Shown here: piece after piece, positions 10,532 to 22,366 of the stretch | Numbering within the stretch: the first letter of the stretch is position 1 | Layout: each line of letters opens with the position of its first letter | Assembly (NCBI GenBank): GCA_014904845.1 | Contig: MU119451.1 | Coordinates: 18,078 to 82,077, forward strand | Direction of reading: 5' to 3' | DNA: 64,000 bases | DNA from: Acephala macrosclerotiorum | Taxonomy: Eukaryota; Ascomycota; Leotiomycetes; Helotiales; Mollisiaceae | Translations under genes and position numbers: made by a program | The notes under the pieces: generated by a model | What the model saw: only the letters and a program-made list of their open reading frames with translations | Told to the model about the DNA's origin: nothing | The model's database searches: none

Positions 10532-11076
10532 TTACTGAATATCAAAGCCTGGATCTCCAGAAGTCTGGCGAATTTTGGTTCTGGGTCTTTTAGGTCTAAC
10601 AAACACAAATCTTTCGACTCCTTGCTCTTCTTTGACTGCAATTAGAACATCCTGCTCATCGACCACGAGCACGATATCTTTGATACAAAGTCCGTAGAAA
10701 GCTTCTAAGGATCTGGTTGGCCAGGATTTATTCGTAGTTGCATGAGACTTTGCCATAGGAAAGTAATCTTGCCATCTCCTTCTCCGGCAATGAAACCATT
10801 ATTAGGTTTGGGGTCAAGTAAGTATTGAAAAAAGGGTCAAGGGTCTCTCGGGTAGCATTTGGCAAATAAATTATATCCTCAGCCAACGGGAGGATGCGTA
10901 GTAGTGACGAAGTCCAGGTTATTTAGTGGTGAAGTAGAACTGCTGTTGAAGTCATAGGTGGAAATGGCTTCAGAAGCTGAGGGCGGGATGTTTTGATTGG
11001 AGTTAGGTAAGAGAAGTGAGAACACCACAGTTCGGGGCGAAAGCAAGGCTTCGACAGGTCGGGAAGAGGAGCTCAT
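10532..11076 (-). pseudogene. Possible fragmented hypothetical gene
   Basis: On the minus strand three protein-like stretches follow one another in different frames: one starting MSSSSRPVEALLSPRT (11076 to 10879), one reading LAEDIIYLPNATRETLDPFF..MARLLSYGK (about 10885 to 10735), and one reading SLEAFYGLCIKDIVLVVDEQ down to a stop at 10532. No introns of good quality join them. It may be a decayed gene or chance. The family is not recognised. Confidence 0.2.
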
Positions 11077-11728
11077 GTCGTGGTATTGTTGAAGGGTTGA
11101 CCTGGTGATGTAAGATGATGACGCTGGTGGATATTTGTATTGAGATGCTCGAAATACTAACTACACAGTGGAAGGTTTCTGCCAACCATTTCGAATCTTG
11201 AGATTCTATATGGACTTTTTCTTTGGATAGAATGACTTAAGAAATATTAGGCGAAGGCAAAGTTTTTTATTTAAGTAGGAACGTGGGTGAATTGGATCGT
11301 ACTACGGACTTAATCTGGCTAGCATGCATTATGAAAGGAGAGTACAATTAGACCTCAATGGATGATGACCGAGATACGGAAAACTAGCTTGTGCCATGAA
11401 GATGACCGGAGCATGCAAAACGCATCCTTCTCCTGACCCAACACCATCAAGATTTCGGTATCCCCCACCTCCATCCAGTATCTGTTACGAGAACCAAGAT
11501 ATACCAACCCGGTTCCTTGACTTGTAATCCACCACTTGCTCAGAAGACGATCGGTGACGGTTCAGTGAAAAGACCTGCTGGCAAAAAACTACATCCATAG
11601 ATCGCAACCCTCTTCAGGAAAAAAAGTGCATTGGACGAGAATCCGACTAGGCTCAGAGGGGGCTCAAAGCATGCGTAATCCGCTGAATGTCTCGAGCTCT
11701 TCAGTGGATCTGCAAAATCGTGGCCCAT

Positions 11729-13961
11729 TTAGCCTTCGATATCATTGTTCGTGAGAGGAGAGGATGCTTTGAGGAGACTTCGCTGTTCGTGGACTTCATC
11801 GTAGGGTTCCTGAAGTGTGTCAATACCATCCGGACTCATTGGTGACGTGTTGAAGTCCTCCTGGTTTGACTGTGGTGCTTGGTTGTCGCCGAAGTACGTC
11901 CTACGGTAATGTACCCTCACTTGTCGCCCACCGAGTGGGTAGTCACACATCAGAAGACAGGCCTTTCTTGCTGAACTCGGTTCGACATACGAGATAGTGG
12001 CACATCTCCTCCCTTCTTTGGCGTCGAAGCCTTGAAGTGTGATTTCTCCAGTCTCGCCGAAAATCCTGAACGCCCGCTTGAGATGGTTGGCTGTCACTGG
12101 TGGAGCGATATTGGTCACATAAATATCCGTATAGTTAATCGTAGCATCGCCTCGTAGGTCAGGACGCAGCATCAACTTGCCGGAATCATTAGGCTTCTTG
12201 TATTTCAGTGTAAGTCTTTGGCGCAGGGTCGCAAAGATATCATCCAACTTGTGGCTGTTATCAAACAGGAAATCCGCAGCAGTCTTGATCGTGACAGAAG
12301 GGTCGTTGGCGTATTTCATGAATTGAGTGTCCCATTTGACTTTGTCCAGGTGTGGATTGACGTTCTGACACATGAGATGCTCGGTGACGATTCTCTCCAA
12401 CACGTCAATCTCATCGGCTACGCCCCCTTTGCTCTTTGGCCCAACCCTAACATCTCGATCTAGCGAAGAATCGCCAACGATTGCGGACGTGTTGCTTCCC
12501 AGTGGGTGAGATTGTGCGATGTGAGATCTATTGGAAGGTGAATCAGCAGTACCTGATCGGTTATCCATTGGATGACATTGCTGGTTGGTAGGCGCCTGGG
12601 CGTATGCGTGGTATGACTGAGCAGGAGTTTGGAAAGATGAACCTATCGCGCAAGAGTGACTGAAATTCGCTGGAAAATGAGGTTGCTGACTGAGAGGCGA
12701 CTGGGTGCTGTGGTGAGAAGCCTCATTGGGAGAATTGAGAGGAGTTGTAGAGGCGAGACATGGAACTAAGTGATAGCCCATATTAAACTGAGGTTGCTGA
12801 CCGAGAGGCAATTGAGTAGTGTGGTGAGAAGACTCATCGATAGCATAGGAAAGAGTCATAAAAGCAAGACGTGGAATTAGGTGATGGCCTGTACCAAGCT
12901 GAGGTTGCTGACCGAGAGGCGTTTGGGTGTTGTGATGAGAAGCCTCATCGAGGGCATTGAGAGGAGTTGTAGAGGCATGGTATGGAACTTGGTGGTAGCC
13001 CATACCAAGCTGAGGTTGCTGACCGAGAGGTGATTGAGTGTTGTGGCTAGAAGCCTCATTGGACGTGTGTTGGTGTTGGTACAGTCTGCTAGGATGGAAT
13101 TCTACCCCTTCATATGATAATCTCGAGATTGGCTTCATGGAGCAGTCGCTATCCTTAACCACAGTGGAAGAACCCTCTTTTGTTCCAGAAGCTGGGGCAT
13201 TCGTCACGTCAGGAGACTCTGCCTTGGCAATAACCGCTACATCTTCCTGAGCTTCCTTCCTGTCCAGGGTCGAGGTTGATGTACGAGTTGATATTCGGCT
13301 GCTGTTCAGTTCCATAGCTTCCATATTTGACTGTTTCGTTTCTTCAATGTTGATCCTGAACTCAGGCTTGAGGAAACGAGCGAAATTATATTTGAAGGCA
13401 GGTTTGGAAGATGGTGCAGAAGATGCATTGAGGATACCATTGACGGCGACAGAGGTGCGAATTGGAGGTAATGCTTTTCTTGTCGTGTCCTTCCCATTCT
13501 TCAACCACGCATTGTCGTCCAGTAGCTTCTTGCGGGGCGCCTTATGCATTGTCGATACAGTGACAGGTGCGACTTCTGCTTGTGACTGATGCTCCGTGGT
13601 ACGATTGGCATACTCCTTCTCGTGGCTTTCCATTCGATTATAGAGCCAGCGGCGAAATGGGAAGGTTTCAATATCGTGGTCATAGACGTCGTAATGCTCT
13701 CGATCTGCTTCTTTTGCGATATCGCAGAAACCGATTGTCATGCAATCAGCGCAACTCAGTTTCAAAGTATTTGCGTTCTGCATCAGTCAGTGATAGAGCA
13801 TACTTGATGAGGTAATGATTATTTACCTTCCCGCAGGCGTGAGGGTGGGACATTGGGTGCGAGACCAAAGTCAACGGACAAACGTCGAACGCGCTGCCAG
13901 CGGGTGGTTCCTTCTCCTGAAGCTCTTCGAAATCAGGATACGCAGCCATCTTGAGCGTCAT
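11729..13961 (-). CDS. RRM-domain protein with N-terminal Cys/His cluster
   Basis: Two exons: 13961-13827 and 13777-11729, with a 49-nt intron (GTAAAT..GCAG) between Lys45 and Asn46, giving 727 residues. The ATG at 13961 is used; a second ATG four codons in (13949) is an alternative. Residues 28-63 hold C28, H35, H39, H41, C43, C54, C57 and C63, a possible metal-binding cluster completed only by splicing. Residues about 283-410 contain 37-residue Gln/His/Pro-rich tandem repeats. Residues about 591-669 form an RNA-recognition motif (IYVTNIAPPVTANHLKRAF..., later CATISYVEPSSARKAC and RQVRVHYRR); the RNP1-like strand is weak (RRCATISYV). This layout resembles Mei2/meiosis-type fungal RRM proteins only in general terms. 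Likely role: RNA binding, target unknown. Confidence 0.8.
12674..13057 (-). repeat. Tandem 111-nt coding repeat, about 3.5 copies
   Basis: Within the RRM gene, units of 37 codons begin EASSHNTQSPLGQQPQL, EASHHNTQTPLGQQPQL, ESSHHTTQLPLGQQPQF and EASHHSTQSPLSQQPHF. Three full units and a partial fourth are present. Copy number probably varies between strains. Confidence 0.85.
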
Positions 13962-14480
13962 TTAGACGATGATCTCCAATAAATTTGAGGACAGCCCAGC
14001 AAGAGCGTTGTGTTGCGCTGCCTAGAGGAGGAGGTCTTGAGGGAAGAACGTTTTGTTGTGGGAGCTTGGAAGCTCGCCGGATTCGCTTAAGTGTCTACCC
14101 GTTCACCTTCGACAAGAATTGAAAGCAGCGAGCTCGGTTTTGTGCGGTAGTGTCTGTTTGCTGTCTAGCTACAAAATACAGCTGACTCACTCCACTTCCT
14201 CCTTCACCAACAACATTATCCGTCTTCCTCAACTTCCACCCCATGACGACTTCACGCAGAGTGGCTTTCTTAATTTGAAACAGAAGGTCGTTTACAACTC
14301 AAACCGAGCAACAGACTTGAAGAAAAATCATGTACTAACGATCAGTTTCAGAAACGAGCTTGATCAGCCTTCCTTCTGTTCTCGAACTCGTAACAAAATT
14401 AATCACTGGAGTTAATCACCGAAACAAGATACACTCCTCGAAGTCTACTTAAGCAACGTAATAACTACGGACTTTCCAAT
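13962..14480. other. Upstream region of the RRM gene
   Basis: Probable promoter and 5' leader of the minus-strand RRM gene. A plus-strand ORF of 120 codons (14053-14415) lacks recognisable motifs and is not called. Confidence 0.4.
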
Positions 14481-14618
14481 ATGCCTCCTTTTATCATTGT
14501 CATAGTTACACTCTTCATGAGCTTGGTCTTCGCCACTCATATTCCTATGGCGGACTGGGATAATATCAATGCCGGATGGCAAAGGTTGCTGTTCACGCTA
14601 CGGCTCCTGATGATCTGA
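14481..14618 (+). CDS. Candidate small secreted peptide
   Basis: The 45-codon ORF begins MPPFIIVIVTLFMSLVFATH, a convincing hydrophobic signal-peptide-like start with a plausible Ala-X-Ala-like cut (VFA-TH). The mature part is only about 27 residues if unspliced. A splice from GTTGCT (14584) to TAG (14632) would give a different short tail. No homology is recognised and downstream sequence looks decayed, so this may be the remnant of a secreted-protein gene. Confidence 0.25.
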   Translation: MPPFIIVIVTLFMSLVFATHIPMADWDNINAGWQRLLFTLRLLMI

Positions 14619-15248
14619 CTCCATGCATTTAGTACCGAATTGCCTTCAAGTGTTAGATCTTTGGAGGGAGAAACGATGTGACGGAGGGTAATACGGGATT
14701 AGGCGCACGAGAAATTTGAAGGGAAAGACTTGATGAGAAAAGAATTGCGATGCCCGTTGCGTTACTTTACAGGGAATATGAATTTCGCCATCCTAGCATT
14801 CCATGACACTGTATTTCTCTGAAAATTATTGAGAATTTTCTCAATCCGGATTTACCTGAAGATGATCACAAAGTATTTGAGGACTTGAAAGGTCGATTTC
14901 TTCCCGATGCCCGAAAGTCGTAATTACCGTTGCCCTTCACAGGCGTCAAAAATGTCCCAGATGCAGTGAATGATTCATGGACGAGCTAATTTCACTACTG
15001 CAACAGATCCAACCGAGCAAGGAAAGCCATGAAGTCTTGCGTAGGAGCCTGGAGTATATCTCCAGAAGAAGACGATGATATACTGAAACAGCTCACGTCG
15101 CCGTCTTCTGCAGTGTTCTACCTGCCAGAACTTGGAAATTTCTCTTCCAACTTGCATGTTGCAGGGCAGGACGATTCACTTTAGCCTTGACTCAGCTGCC
15201 GTCATATCGGCGCGATCTTCAGGAATACCCTGCTCAACAGATCGAACT
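14619..15248. other. Intergenic region, possibly decayed
   Basis: Short interrupted frames only. No motif, repeat or RNA gene seen. Confidence 0.4.
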
Positions 15249-15539
15249 CTATAAATCACTGTTAGTTTGAGGATGGCTCATTTTGGAGGTATTCAAAGTC
15301 TCCGTCTCAGGAGAGCTGTTCGGCTTGGGGTCAGGTCGATTCACTGGTTTCTCCGAGACAGACATTGCTGCCGAATTTGATAATATAGATTTAAATAAGC
15401 ACTTTTGTCCCATCACAGCTTTTCGCTGGTCGTAGTACACTACGATCACTGCAATTATCTCAAAAAGTATGCAGAACTCTGCCACGTAGCTGCTTAAGAT
15501 CCGTTCACTCCAAAGGTCTGGTTGTATAAGTCCACTCAT
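15249..15539 (-). CDS. Possible small single-pass membrane protein
   Basis: The 96-codon ORF starts MSGLIQPDLWSERILSSYV and has one hydrophobic stretch (residues about 19-36, FCILFEIIAVIVVYY) followed by positive residues (DQRK) and a Ser/Pro/Asn-rich hydrophilic tail. No family is recognised. Codon pattern and isolation give little support, so chance is possible. Confidence 0.25.
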   Translation of the reverse strand: MSGLIQPDLWSERILSSYVAEFCILFEIIAVIVVYYDQRKAVMGQKCLFKSILSNSAAMSVSEKPVNRPDPKPNSSPETETLNTSKMSHPQTNSDL

Positions 15540-16696
15540 TGAGAGGTATAGAAGGCCAGATCAGGTTATGGGAACAACACAGGGATGGTGCGAAGAAATT
15601 ATTGCTTTAGAATGCGGGTAAAACCAACTTTTTGTAGGTATGAAGGTTGATTTTTGGATATTTTAATCATCTTTGGGACGTGGCTGCGGTTTGTTTTGCT
15701 CGCTTGACGCGTCGAGGATCCACACGGGAGCGAAATAGACGCAGCCTTCTGATTACCTGCTACTCTGGAGAGCAAAAATAATCGCTTCTTCGCTTCGAGT
15801 TGACAGCATCGTGTATCAGAACTACTACACCCTCTCGCAGCCTATTACGTACATAGGCAAGGTCTCCCAAGAAGCGCCAGCCTTCCCAAAAATTCTATCT
15901 AAAGCCAGTATCTCAGCGTTGAAGGATCTACAAGCCTGCCTCAATATCTAGAGAAGAAATATGAGCCTTTTTAACCCACTTCAAGCCTAGGAGCCTATCC
16001 CCAACTTGCTTTACTTAGATCGGCATGGCCGGCTGGTGTGCCACGACGAAAGGGAGAGAAGCCGCTGTTCATTTCCTCCAACTACAACTATGAAGACCTA
16101 TTGATGAGAGAAATCCCGATAGACGAGTTTCTCCTCTAGAAACCCTTGCAAAGAAAGATTGGTAATGAAAACCTGTCGCTCAGCTTCATGTTTTGGTGCT
16201 GCCAAATCACTTAACAGTTACCAGTCAACGCGGTTTGATCAATCCTTCCGGAGCGTCATCCAAATGAACAAGCTCCTAAGCGCGTTCTTATCTTCTCGCC
16301 TTTTCATCGCGATCGTGTTCATTCATCCCTCCAATTCGTCGCCCTGACCCAACATAAGCCCCATATATTAGCCGAGACTTATCACGTGGTTCCCCTTTCC
16401 ATATTTTGTGACCAGCTTGTCAAGAGTCATCGAAGCAGCTACACAGCCCTTGCAGACATTTGACAAGTTGAAGAGCAGGCTGCATCACTATTTCCACTGT
16501 TATCTCCATCCTACCTCCTTCACTGAACAGACTTTAAAGCCAACCAAAAGCAGTGCCCGTTTCTCTTAGATAATCGATTATCGCTCAATTATATTACTGT
16601 TTCACGGAGCTAAGTGCACAGTTATGATTTCTAATGTTCTTACTGGAATTCCGCCGTGATCAAAGCCATGCACATCTACACCCTCCTTACTTGCAT
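15540..16696. other. Intergenic region
   Basis: Nothing recognised. Small ORFs (for example 16159-16347) have no motif. It includes the 3' flank of the minus-strand 2EXR-like gene. Confidence 0.5.
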
Positions 16697-17611
16697 TCAC
16701 ACCCAACTCGTCTTCCTTGCCCCACCCCGAAGCCATTCCCTGGTTTCCTCCAGAGTTGCAACTACCCGAAACTTAAATGTCGGTGTTGACCAAGACTTGG
16801 CATCAACCAAACTTTGTCTGAAAATCTCAACACCTTCGTAGACTTTCCTAGCAATCACATTCCAATCTATGGTTGAGACCTGGCGATGGATGATAAGGGA
16901 CGCCTCGTCTTGAATCCATTCTTCGCCACTCGAACGATGTCCCCTTATGCCCAGCACGTACATAAACTGTGCCCAATCTCTGATTCTGTCTTCCGACACT
17001 AACTCTTGGTAAATTTGTGGTGGCGGGTTGGACATTATGGCGAATATCTCCGTTGAGCCTCTAGGGATCGGGTTTGTCCCCATGACCAGAATGACCTCAA
17101 GAATGCCTGCTTGGGTGATGGCATGCATGATGTCCATGAAACGGCTTAAGGACTCTTTACGACGGGATGGCCATATGGAATAGAACATTTCCCACGATAT
17201 GGCGATTCGACGATCCCGCTTCTTATGTTCAGATAACTGATCTCTGATACGGGCATCTCTCAGGAAGTTTCGAAACGCGTCGAAAGAGGCATCGATGAAC
17301 CAGAATACAGCCGGTGTAATCTTCAATACCGACTGATCATGTATACGTTCTCCAACTGGTTGCCCGTGCCGAAGCTCTTTGGAGAGCGTAGCTGTCTGAG
17401 TCGGTAACGTCGCAGCTCTCAGCAGGCCCTCTCTGTTCCCTTGCCCTATCGGCTCATCAAGGGATGACGGTCTCGACAAAACTATCCCACGTTTAACAGA
17501 AACGCTACGCGGCACTCTTAATGCCAGGTTCCATCTGACACGTCTGACCTCGAGCGGGAAGTCCATCAACAATGGAGGCTTCTCCGACTTTCTGTCCCAG
17601 AGATTATCCAT
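16697..17611 (-). CDS. 2EXR-like hypothetical protein
   Basis: Single exon of 304 residues. The N-terminus PPLLMDFPLEVRRVRWNLAL followed by RVPRSVSV matches the shape of the fungal 2EXR domain (F..FP.E.R..IW..AL..PR.V), though the usual Ile-Trp is Arg-Trp here. A later stretch (NREGLLRAA) recalls the NRESR step of that family. The rest (residues about 95-304) has no known domain. The family is large and uncharacterised in filamentous fungi. The gene stands alone, with its start about 1 kb from GPI8. Confidence 0.55.
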   Translation of the reverse strand: MDNLWDRKSEKPPLLMDFPLEVRRVRWNLALRVPRSVSVKRGIVLSRPSSLDEPIGQGNREGLLRAATLPTQTATLSKELRHGQPVGERIHDQSVLKITPAVFWFIDASFDAFRNFLRDARIRDQLSEHKKRDRRIAISWEMFYSIWPSRRKESLSRFMDIMHAITQAGILEVILVMGTNPIPRGSTEIFAIMSNPPPQIYQELVSEDRIRDWAQFMYVLGIRGHRSSGEEWIQDEASLIIHRQVSTIDWNVIARKVYEGVEIFRQSLVDAKSWSTPTFKFRVVATLEETREWLRGGARKTSWV

Positions 17612-18656
17612 CTTACGTTGACAACTTGTCTAGATAATAATCCGGATCCTTTTCTTGTTTCGAAGCTCGCGCTCCGATTTCCTTCCTGGGCGGGTTGCTG
17701 TACAAGTTTGGCAGCCTGGGTCGAATCTGTTGGACGTTTGTTTGAGCTTGAATGCTTGAGGAGGGTTTCAAGACAGGAACCTAACGTATGACTTGAGCTT
17801 ACAAGTCGAGTCGTAAGTTGCTGAACGGATGAGTCAAAGTCGCCATGAATCAAAAGCCGGTTTAGTCGAAATTATCCCACTGCGGAGCACATACTCATTC
17901 GCAAACACAAAAACAGCAGCTGTGGCAGATCTCGACACTTCGAGAGTGTCATTTTGAAATCGGCCGAACTCCGGAATCTTTCAGCAAAAATGATAATCGA
18001 TGCTGGTACTTGATAGGCGCCATTCATTTCATGCCAAACTTTGGTGTCATTGTAACTGGGTCCTTAGAACCTTGAGAAGCCAAATCTCGAGTCTACTGTA
18101 GGCACTTTCCGAGAGCAGTCATCTCGTCGCTCTTTCCTCGAGGGGCATGCAGAAAACGCGCCAAGCGGCAATTAGCGCACTGCTTCACCTCTTCACCTCT
18201 CATCCCCCCTCCAACTACCTCCGGGACTTTGGTGGGTACGGCATTGAGGAGATGATATTTGTCGCAGGGCCTGAGACTGTCCGCGGCTATGGGAAAGCGC
18301 GATTCGCCGAGTCAAAAAACGAGCCTTGTTATTACAGGCTGGCAAAAAAACGAGACTTGGGACATGATGAGCAAAGAAGCAATGCTTGTGATGCAGAGGT
18401 ATAAGGACGAACAATCAAAACTTGGTGAGAGAACCCCAAAGGCACCATGCTCCTCCCAAGAATAATCTTTCGGGGAGTGGTATCGAAGGCCGAGTGCACC
18501 TGCAAGGACTCCAAGGACATTGAGGTGGGCCACAATTCGGTCGATGTTGCAAGGAGCCAACTCTGCACATGGGAAATGCCTTAGCGCCTTGCTGGGTTCG
18601 AAACGGGGTATCATTTATTGGTACATGCAGAAGCTAGTATATGGCGGTGACAATGA
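17612..18656. other. Intergenic region between 2EXR-like gene and GPI8
   Basis: Contains the upstream region of the 2EXR-like gene and the 3' flank of GPI8. Short overlapping ORFs on both strands have no motif and are not called. Confidence 0.5.
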
Positions 18657-19892
18657 TCATGGAGCTTCTAGATATGTCCCTGCCAACCATACCAGCGAGC
18701 ATCCAGCCAAAGCCCACGCACCGATAGCCTTCTTTCCCCACCATGTGTTATCAACTTCCACCTTCGCGGCTCTGATCTTCTTCGGCGTGTCTCTCGCAAA
18801 CATATGCTCTGTCGTGCTAGTATTCTTCTCTTCAGCCGTAGCAACATCTGCTTCATCGGCTCTCTTCCTCAACTCAGCAATCTTCTTGCCTAGAGCAAGA
18901 ATGTCTTCCTTCCACTCTGTAGCATTCTCAACACTGTCGACTTCAACGTTTTGTACGTTTCCGAAGAAGTCCATGACCAATCTTTCCCTCCCTCCCGGCT
19001 CGCCTCCTGGGAACAGATCCCACCGGACTCCAGGATGTGAATGAATTTTTGACTCGTCATAGCTGTCAAACAGGTCTCCTAATGTCATCTTGCTGCTTGG
19101 TTCTCTGACTTGTGTTTCTAGGAAGTCTAGATTGTAATATGTGTATCGATCGATTACTGCCACCCCAACATCATTGTCTGCATGGTGAGAATACGAGGAC
19201 TGGTCGATTTCGGAGGAGCCCGTAGCAATGATATTCGGCGAGTAGAACTTGCTGTACATCGTATTCGCCTGGCAGGTATCGATCATGAAGAGCAATTCAT
19301 GGTATCTGCACCTGTCAGCGTCCGTACTTCACACGGACATTGGGAACCAAGACTACCTCTTCTTCTCCCACATCTGTTCAAAAGCATCCGCTAAATCAAA
19401 AGCACTAATCTCCTCCGCATCCTGAAACTTCAAAAACTCATTCCCCCCATGCCCCGTCATATACACCAGAATATTACTCCGATCATCTGTCAACAACCTC
19501 TTACTCCTCGGCATCTCCTCCCCCACCCTGTCCGTCAACAACCTAATGAAATTCTCCACCGTAACTTCATATCCCCTATAATCAACCTCAATATTATCTC
19601 CATACAAATCGACTGCTCGACCGGCGTTACTGTAGACAGTGCCGGGGAACGCGTTACGCGGATTGCAGGCCATGTCGTCGGGGAGCATGAGGATGATCTG
19701 CGAGTCGGGAATTCCGAGGCGTTTGACGGTTCGGTAGAGGGAGAGGACGTTCGCTAGGTGGCGGTAGTTAAACCAGAATCGTGAGGTAGAGACGAGGACT
19801 GCCCAGTTGCTGGTGTGTTCGCTGGATACGGAGATAGGGCCCAGCAATGATGCCAGCACCAGGGGCAATTGTAGCAGATTGTTGAGCTTCAT
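18657..19892 (-). CDS. GPI8: GPI-anchor transamidase catalytic subunit
   Basis: Two exons: 19892-19357 and 19305-18657, with a 51-nt intron (GTAGTC..GCAG) restoring [15 protein letters not shown]; 394 residues, the usual length. It is the C13-type cysteine peptidase of the ER-membrane GPI transamidase complex, which cleaves the C-terminal signal of precursor proteins and attaches the GPI anchor. Residues 1-23 are a signal peptide. His148 in TGHGG and Cys190 in MIDTCQA are the catalytic pair; [13 protein letters not shown] and FYSPN are conserved family blocks. A C-terminal membrane segment lies at about 370-390. The in-frame ATG further upstream (20027) is rejected because it would bury the signal peptide behind 45 low-complexity residues. 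Divergent from the phosphatase gene across 346 bp. Confidence 0.95.
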
Positions 19893-20238
19893 CTTGGGCG
19901 ACTTTGTGAAGGGGAAAACGAGCGTAGGAGGAGAGGAGGAGGAGGAATACGACCGTAGATATGTTTTCGTTGGCGTTGTCGCAAAGTACGAAGTTGTGCT
20001 GGAGCTTTCCCTTGGATCGCTTCCCAAGCCTTGGAGGGCATTTGAAATAACGCCAAGACGGCTAAAGATCTCTGTCGCCTCAGATCTAAGGCAGAAGTAC
20101 CTGCGCTGTCACATGTACATAGCAATTCCAAGCTTTGTTTGCCCCGCTAACCAGATATATCTCAACCTTGCCTCATGAAGCTTCCAGCTTTGAGAACTAA
20201 GTCGAAGTCTATTACTCTGGTGTAGCGATGCCAAAGTG
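19893..20238. promoter_or_regulatory. Shared divergent promoter
   Basis: The 346 bp between the start codons of GPI8 (minus) and the histidine-phosphatase gene (plus) must carry both 5' leaders and promoters. No specific factor site is claimed. Confidence 0.5.
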
Positions 20239-22366
20239 ATGGGTTGGCCACCAGCTGTAATCATCGTCGTCAGGTATGCTTTTACATATTTCCTCAAACA
20301 CTTTCTACTTTTCAAGCTTCACTGTTAACAGTTGACTGTTTCATCGCACGGCTGGCTGTGCAGCTGGACGATGAAGCATGCTTGGCAAGAATTCCTTCTT
20401 ACTGTGTTCTAGGCATGGTGCTCGACTTGATGCTGCTGATAAGCAGTGGCATCTCACCTCTCCGACTCCTTACGACCCTCCTCTAACGTATGGTGGCTGG
20501 ACCCAATCGAGAGCACTGGGTGCTCGAATTGCGAGCATACTTCGAACAAGAGAGACGGACGATGAGATACCGGTTGAAGACGGGGCTGGGGATAATGGAG
20601 GCAACACGAGGAAGAGGCGACACAAAGTTATCATTCACAGTTCCCCATTCTTGAGATGTGTTCAGACATCTGTGGCGATCAGTGCGGGGCTGGCACAAAA
20701 TCCTGGGCATACACCTCCCAAGTCAAAGACGGCATCTCCAGCTGTCAAACCTACGAAGATTGCTGGATCTCCACGAATAAGTCCTCTAGTCACGACTGGG
20801 TCTCCTCGTCTTGCTCCTATACCAGAACCAAGCAAGTCTTTGAAGGCAAATGGGCAATCTGCGCCGTATGAGCAGCCGGATAATATTAAGAAGTCGACTG
20901 TGCGCGTGGACGCGTTTCTTGGGGAATGGTTGACAGCGGATTATTTCGAGCATATCACACCTCCGCCGAGCTCCGTTATGATGGTGGCAGGAGCCAAAGC
21001 AGACCTTCTTAGAAGGGAAGACTACAGCAACCTGATACACGTTCAAGATGTCAAAGCCACTCAAGGATTTCCTGGTGGATGGGGCAGTCCCGTTGTTGCT
21101 GCGGAGAAGGACAAAGACGAAAGCTCATTGTCCAACCTGTCAAGTCTCGGGGCGGCTCTATCGCGAAGAGATCGAACAAGCAGTCTGAGCAGTGTTGGAA
21201 GCGTCAGGAGCAGCCATAGCCACAGGAGTGGAGTCAGTCTGCAAGTTACGGCACCTCCAGAGCATGGTATCTATATGCCTCCAGTGCCGAGCTACGCAAT
21301 CTCCAACTCAGACCCAATTCCACCTGGCTATGTCGCCCATGCCAGAGATGCTTGCGTTGATGTTGATTATCAATGGGACAGCATGCGCGAGCCACAATAC
21401 TGGGGAACTGGTGGAGAGTATGGTGAGGAATGGAGTCAGATGCACAAACGATTTCGAACAGGAATTCAATCATTACTTGGCTGGTATACCACAGCTGATG
21501 ACCCAGGACGTCTCTTGACGAGAATCCCCAAGTCGCCAACTCACCCAGGCATGAATGAGGAGGACAGCGCAGAAGATGAGGATACTGATCTTGTGGTCAT
21601 CCTGGTCACCCACGGTGCTGGATGCAATGCTCTGATTGGTGCATTGACAAATCAGCCTGTTTTATTGGATGTCGGTATGGCTTCACTGACAATGGCTGTA
21701 CGGAAACCCACTCCTGTCACATCTCCGATTTCTTCACCTTCTGTGTCACCAAGGCACTCTCGCAACACGTCGAGGAACTTCACCATCTCGGATCAATATG
21801 ATGTCAAGCTCGTTGCGAATACGGAACATTTGCGAACGAGCACCCCGTCCACCCCATCAAGAAACAATTCTTTGGCAGGCATCTCTACCTTCCGTGAGCG
21901 CTTCACACTTGGTGGCAGTTCTCTAGATGGTTCCAACTTCAGCAGACCTAAAACAGGAGTCACAACCTCTAGCGCATTTGGCAGCATTCGCCGAACAGCA
22001 AGCATCGCCTCTGGTAGTATATCTCGTGCATATGTTCCAGCACGACAGTCTTCAATTGGCCTATGGAGTGCACCACAGACACAGGAGGAAGATGAAGATG
22101 CTACGGAAGACCCAGAGGAAGATGACATGATTCTGAACTTTGGTGACGATGCGGCGAATGACTCGAAGCGGGAGGATGAAAACCCCGCTCGTGTAACATT
22201 TGGTGAGGTGTTTGTTGAGAAGAAGACGGCCAGTGAGGCAGTTGAGGAGAAAGAAGATGATGTCGCTCCTCTCGGGTTGTGGGGAGCTCCAAGACCGCCT
22301 GGCCATGCGGAAAAGATCAGGGAGATTGGGCCGAAGCGAAGATGGACTGTCAACGAGCGTGGGTGA
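20239..22366 (+). CDS. Histidine phosphatase (phosphoglycerate mutase superfamily) protein
   Basis: Two exons: 20239-20273 and 20413-22366, 662 residues. The tiny first exon encodes MGWPPAVIIVV and splicing (GTATGC..CTAG) completes the catalytic RHG at residues 12-14. The second conserved histidine is H412 in VTHGAGCNALIGAL. TYGGWTQSRALGARI and HSSPFLRCVQTSVAI are the usual conserved blocks; the R in SPFLRC is the second arginine of the pocket. Between and after the core there are long Ser/Pro-rich, probably disordered segments (residues about 115-165, 225-270, 435-560) and an acidic C-terminus. This is a conserved fungal protein of unknown substrate; the disordered inserts suggest regulation by phosphorylation. 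Confidence 0.88.

Noticed and set aside
19893..20027. Longer N-terminus for GPI8 from the ATG at 20027
   Set aside because: It would place 45 Ser/Thr/Pro-rich residues before a standard signal peptide that the family starts with.
21793..22353. Minus-strand ORF of 186 codons
   Set aside because: Antisense to the well-supported phosphatase coding sequence.
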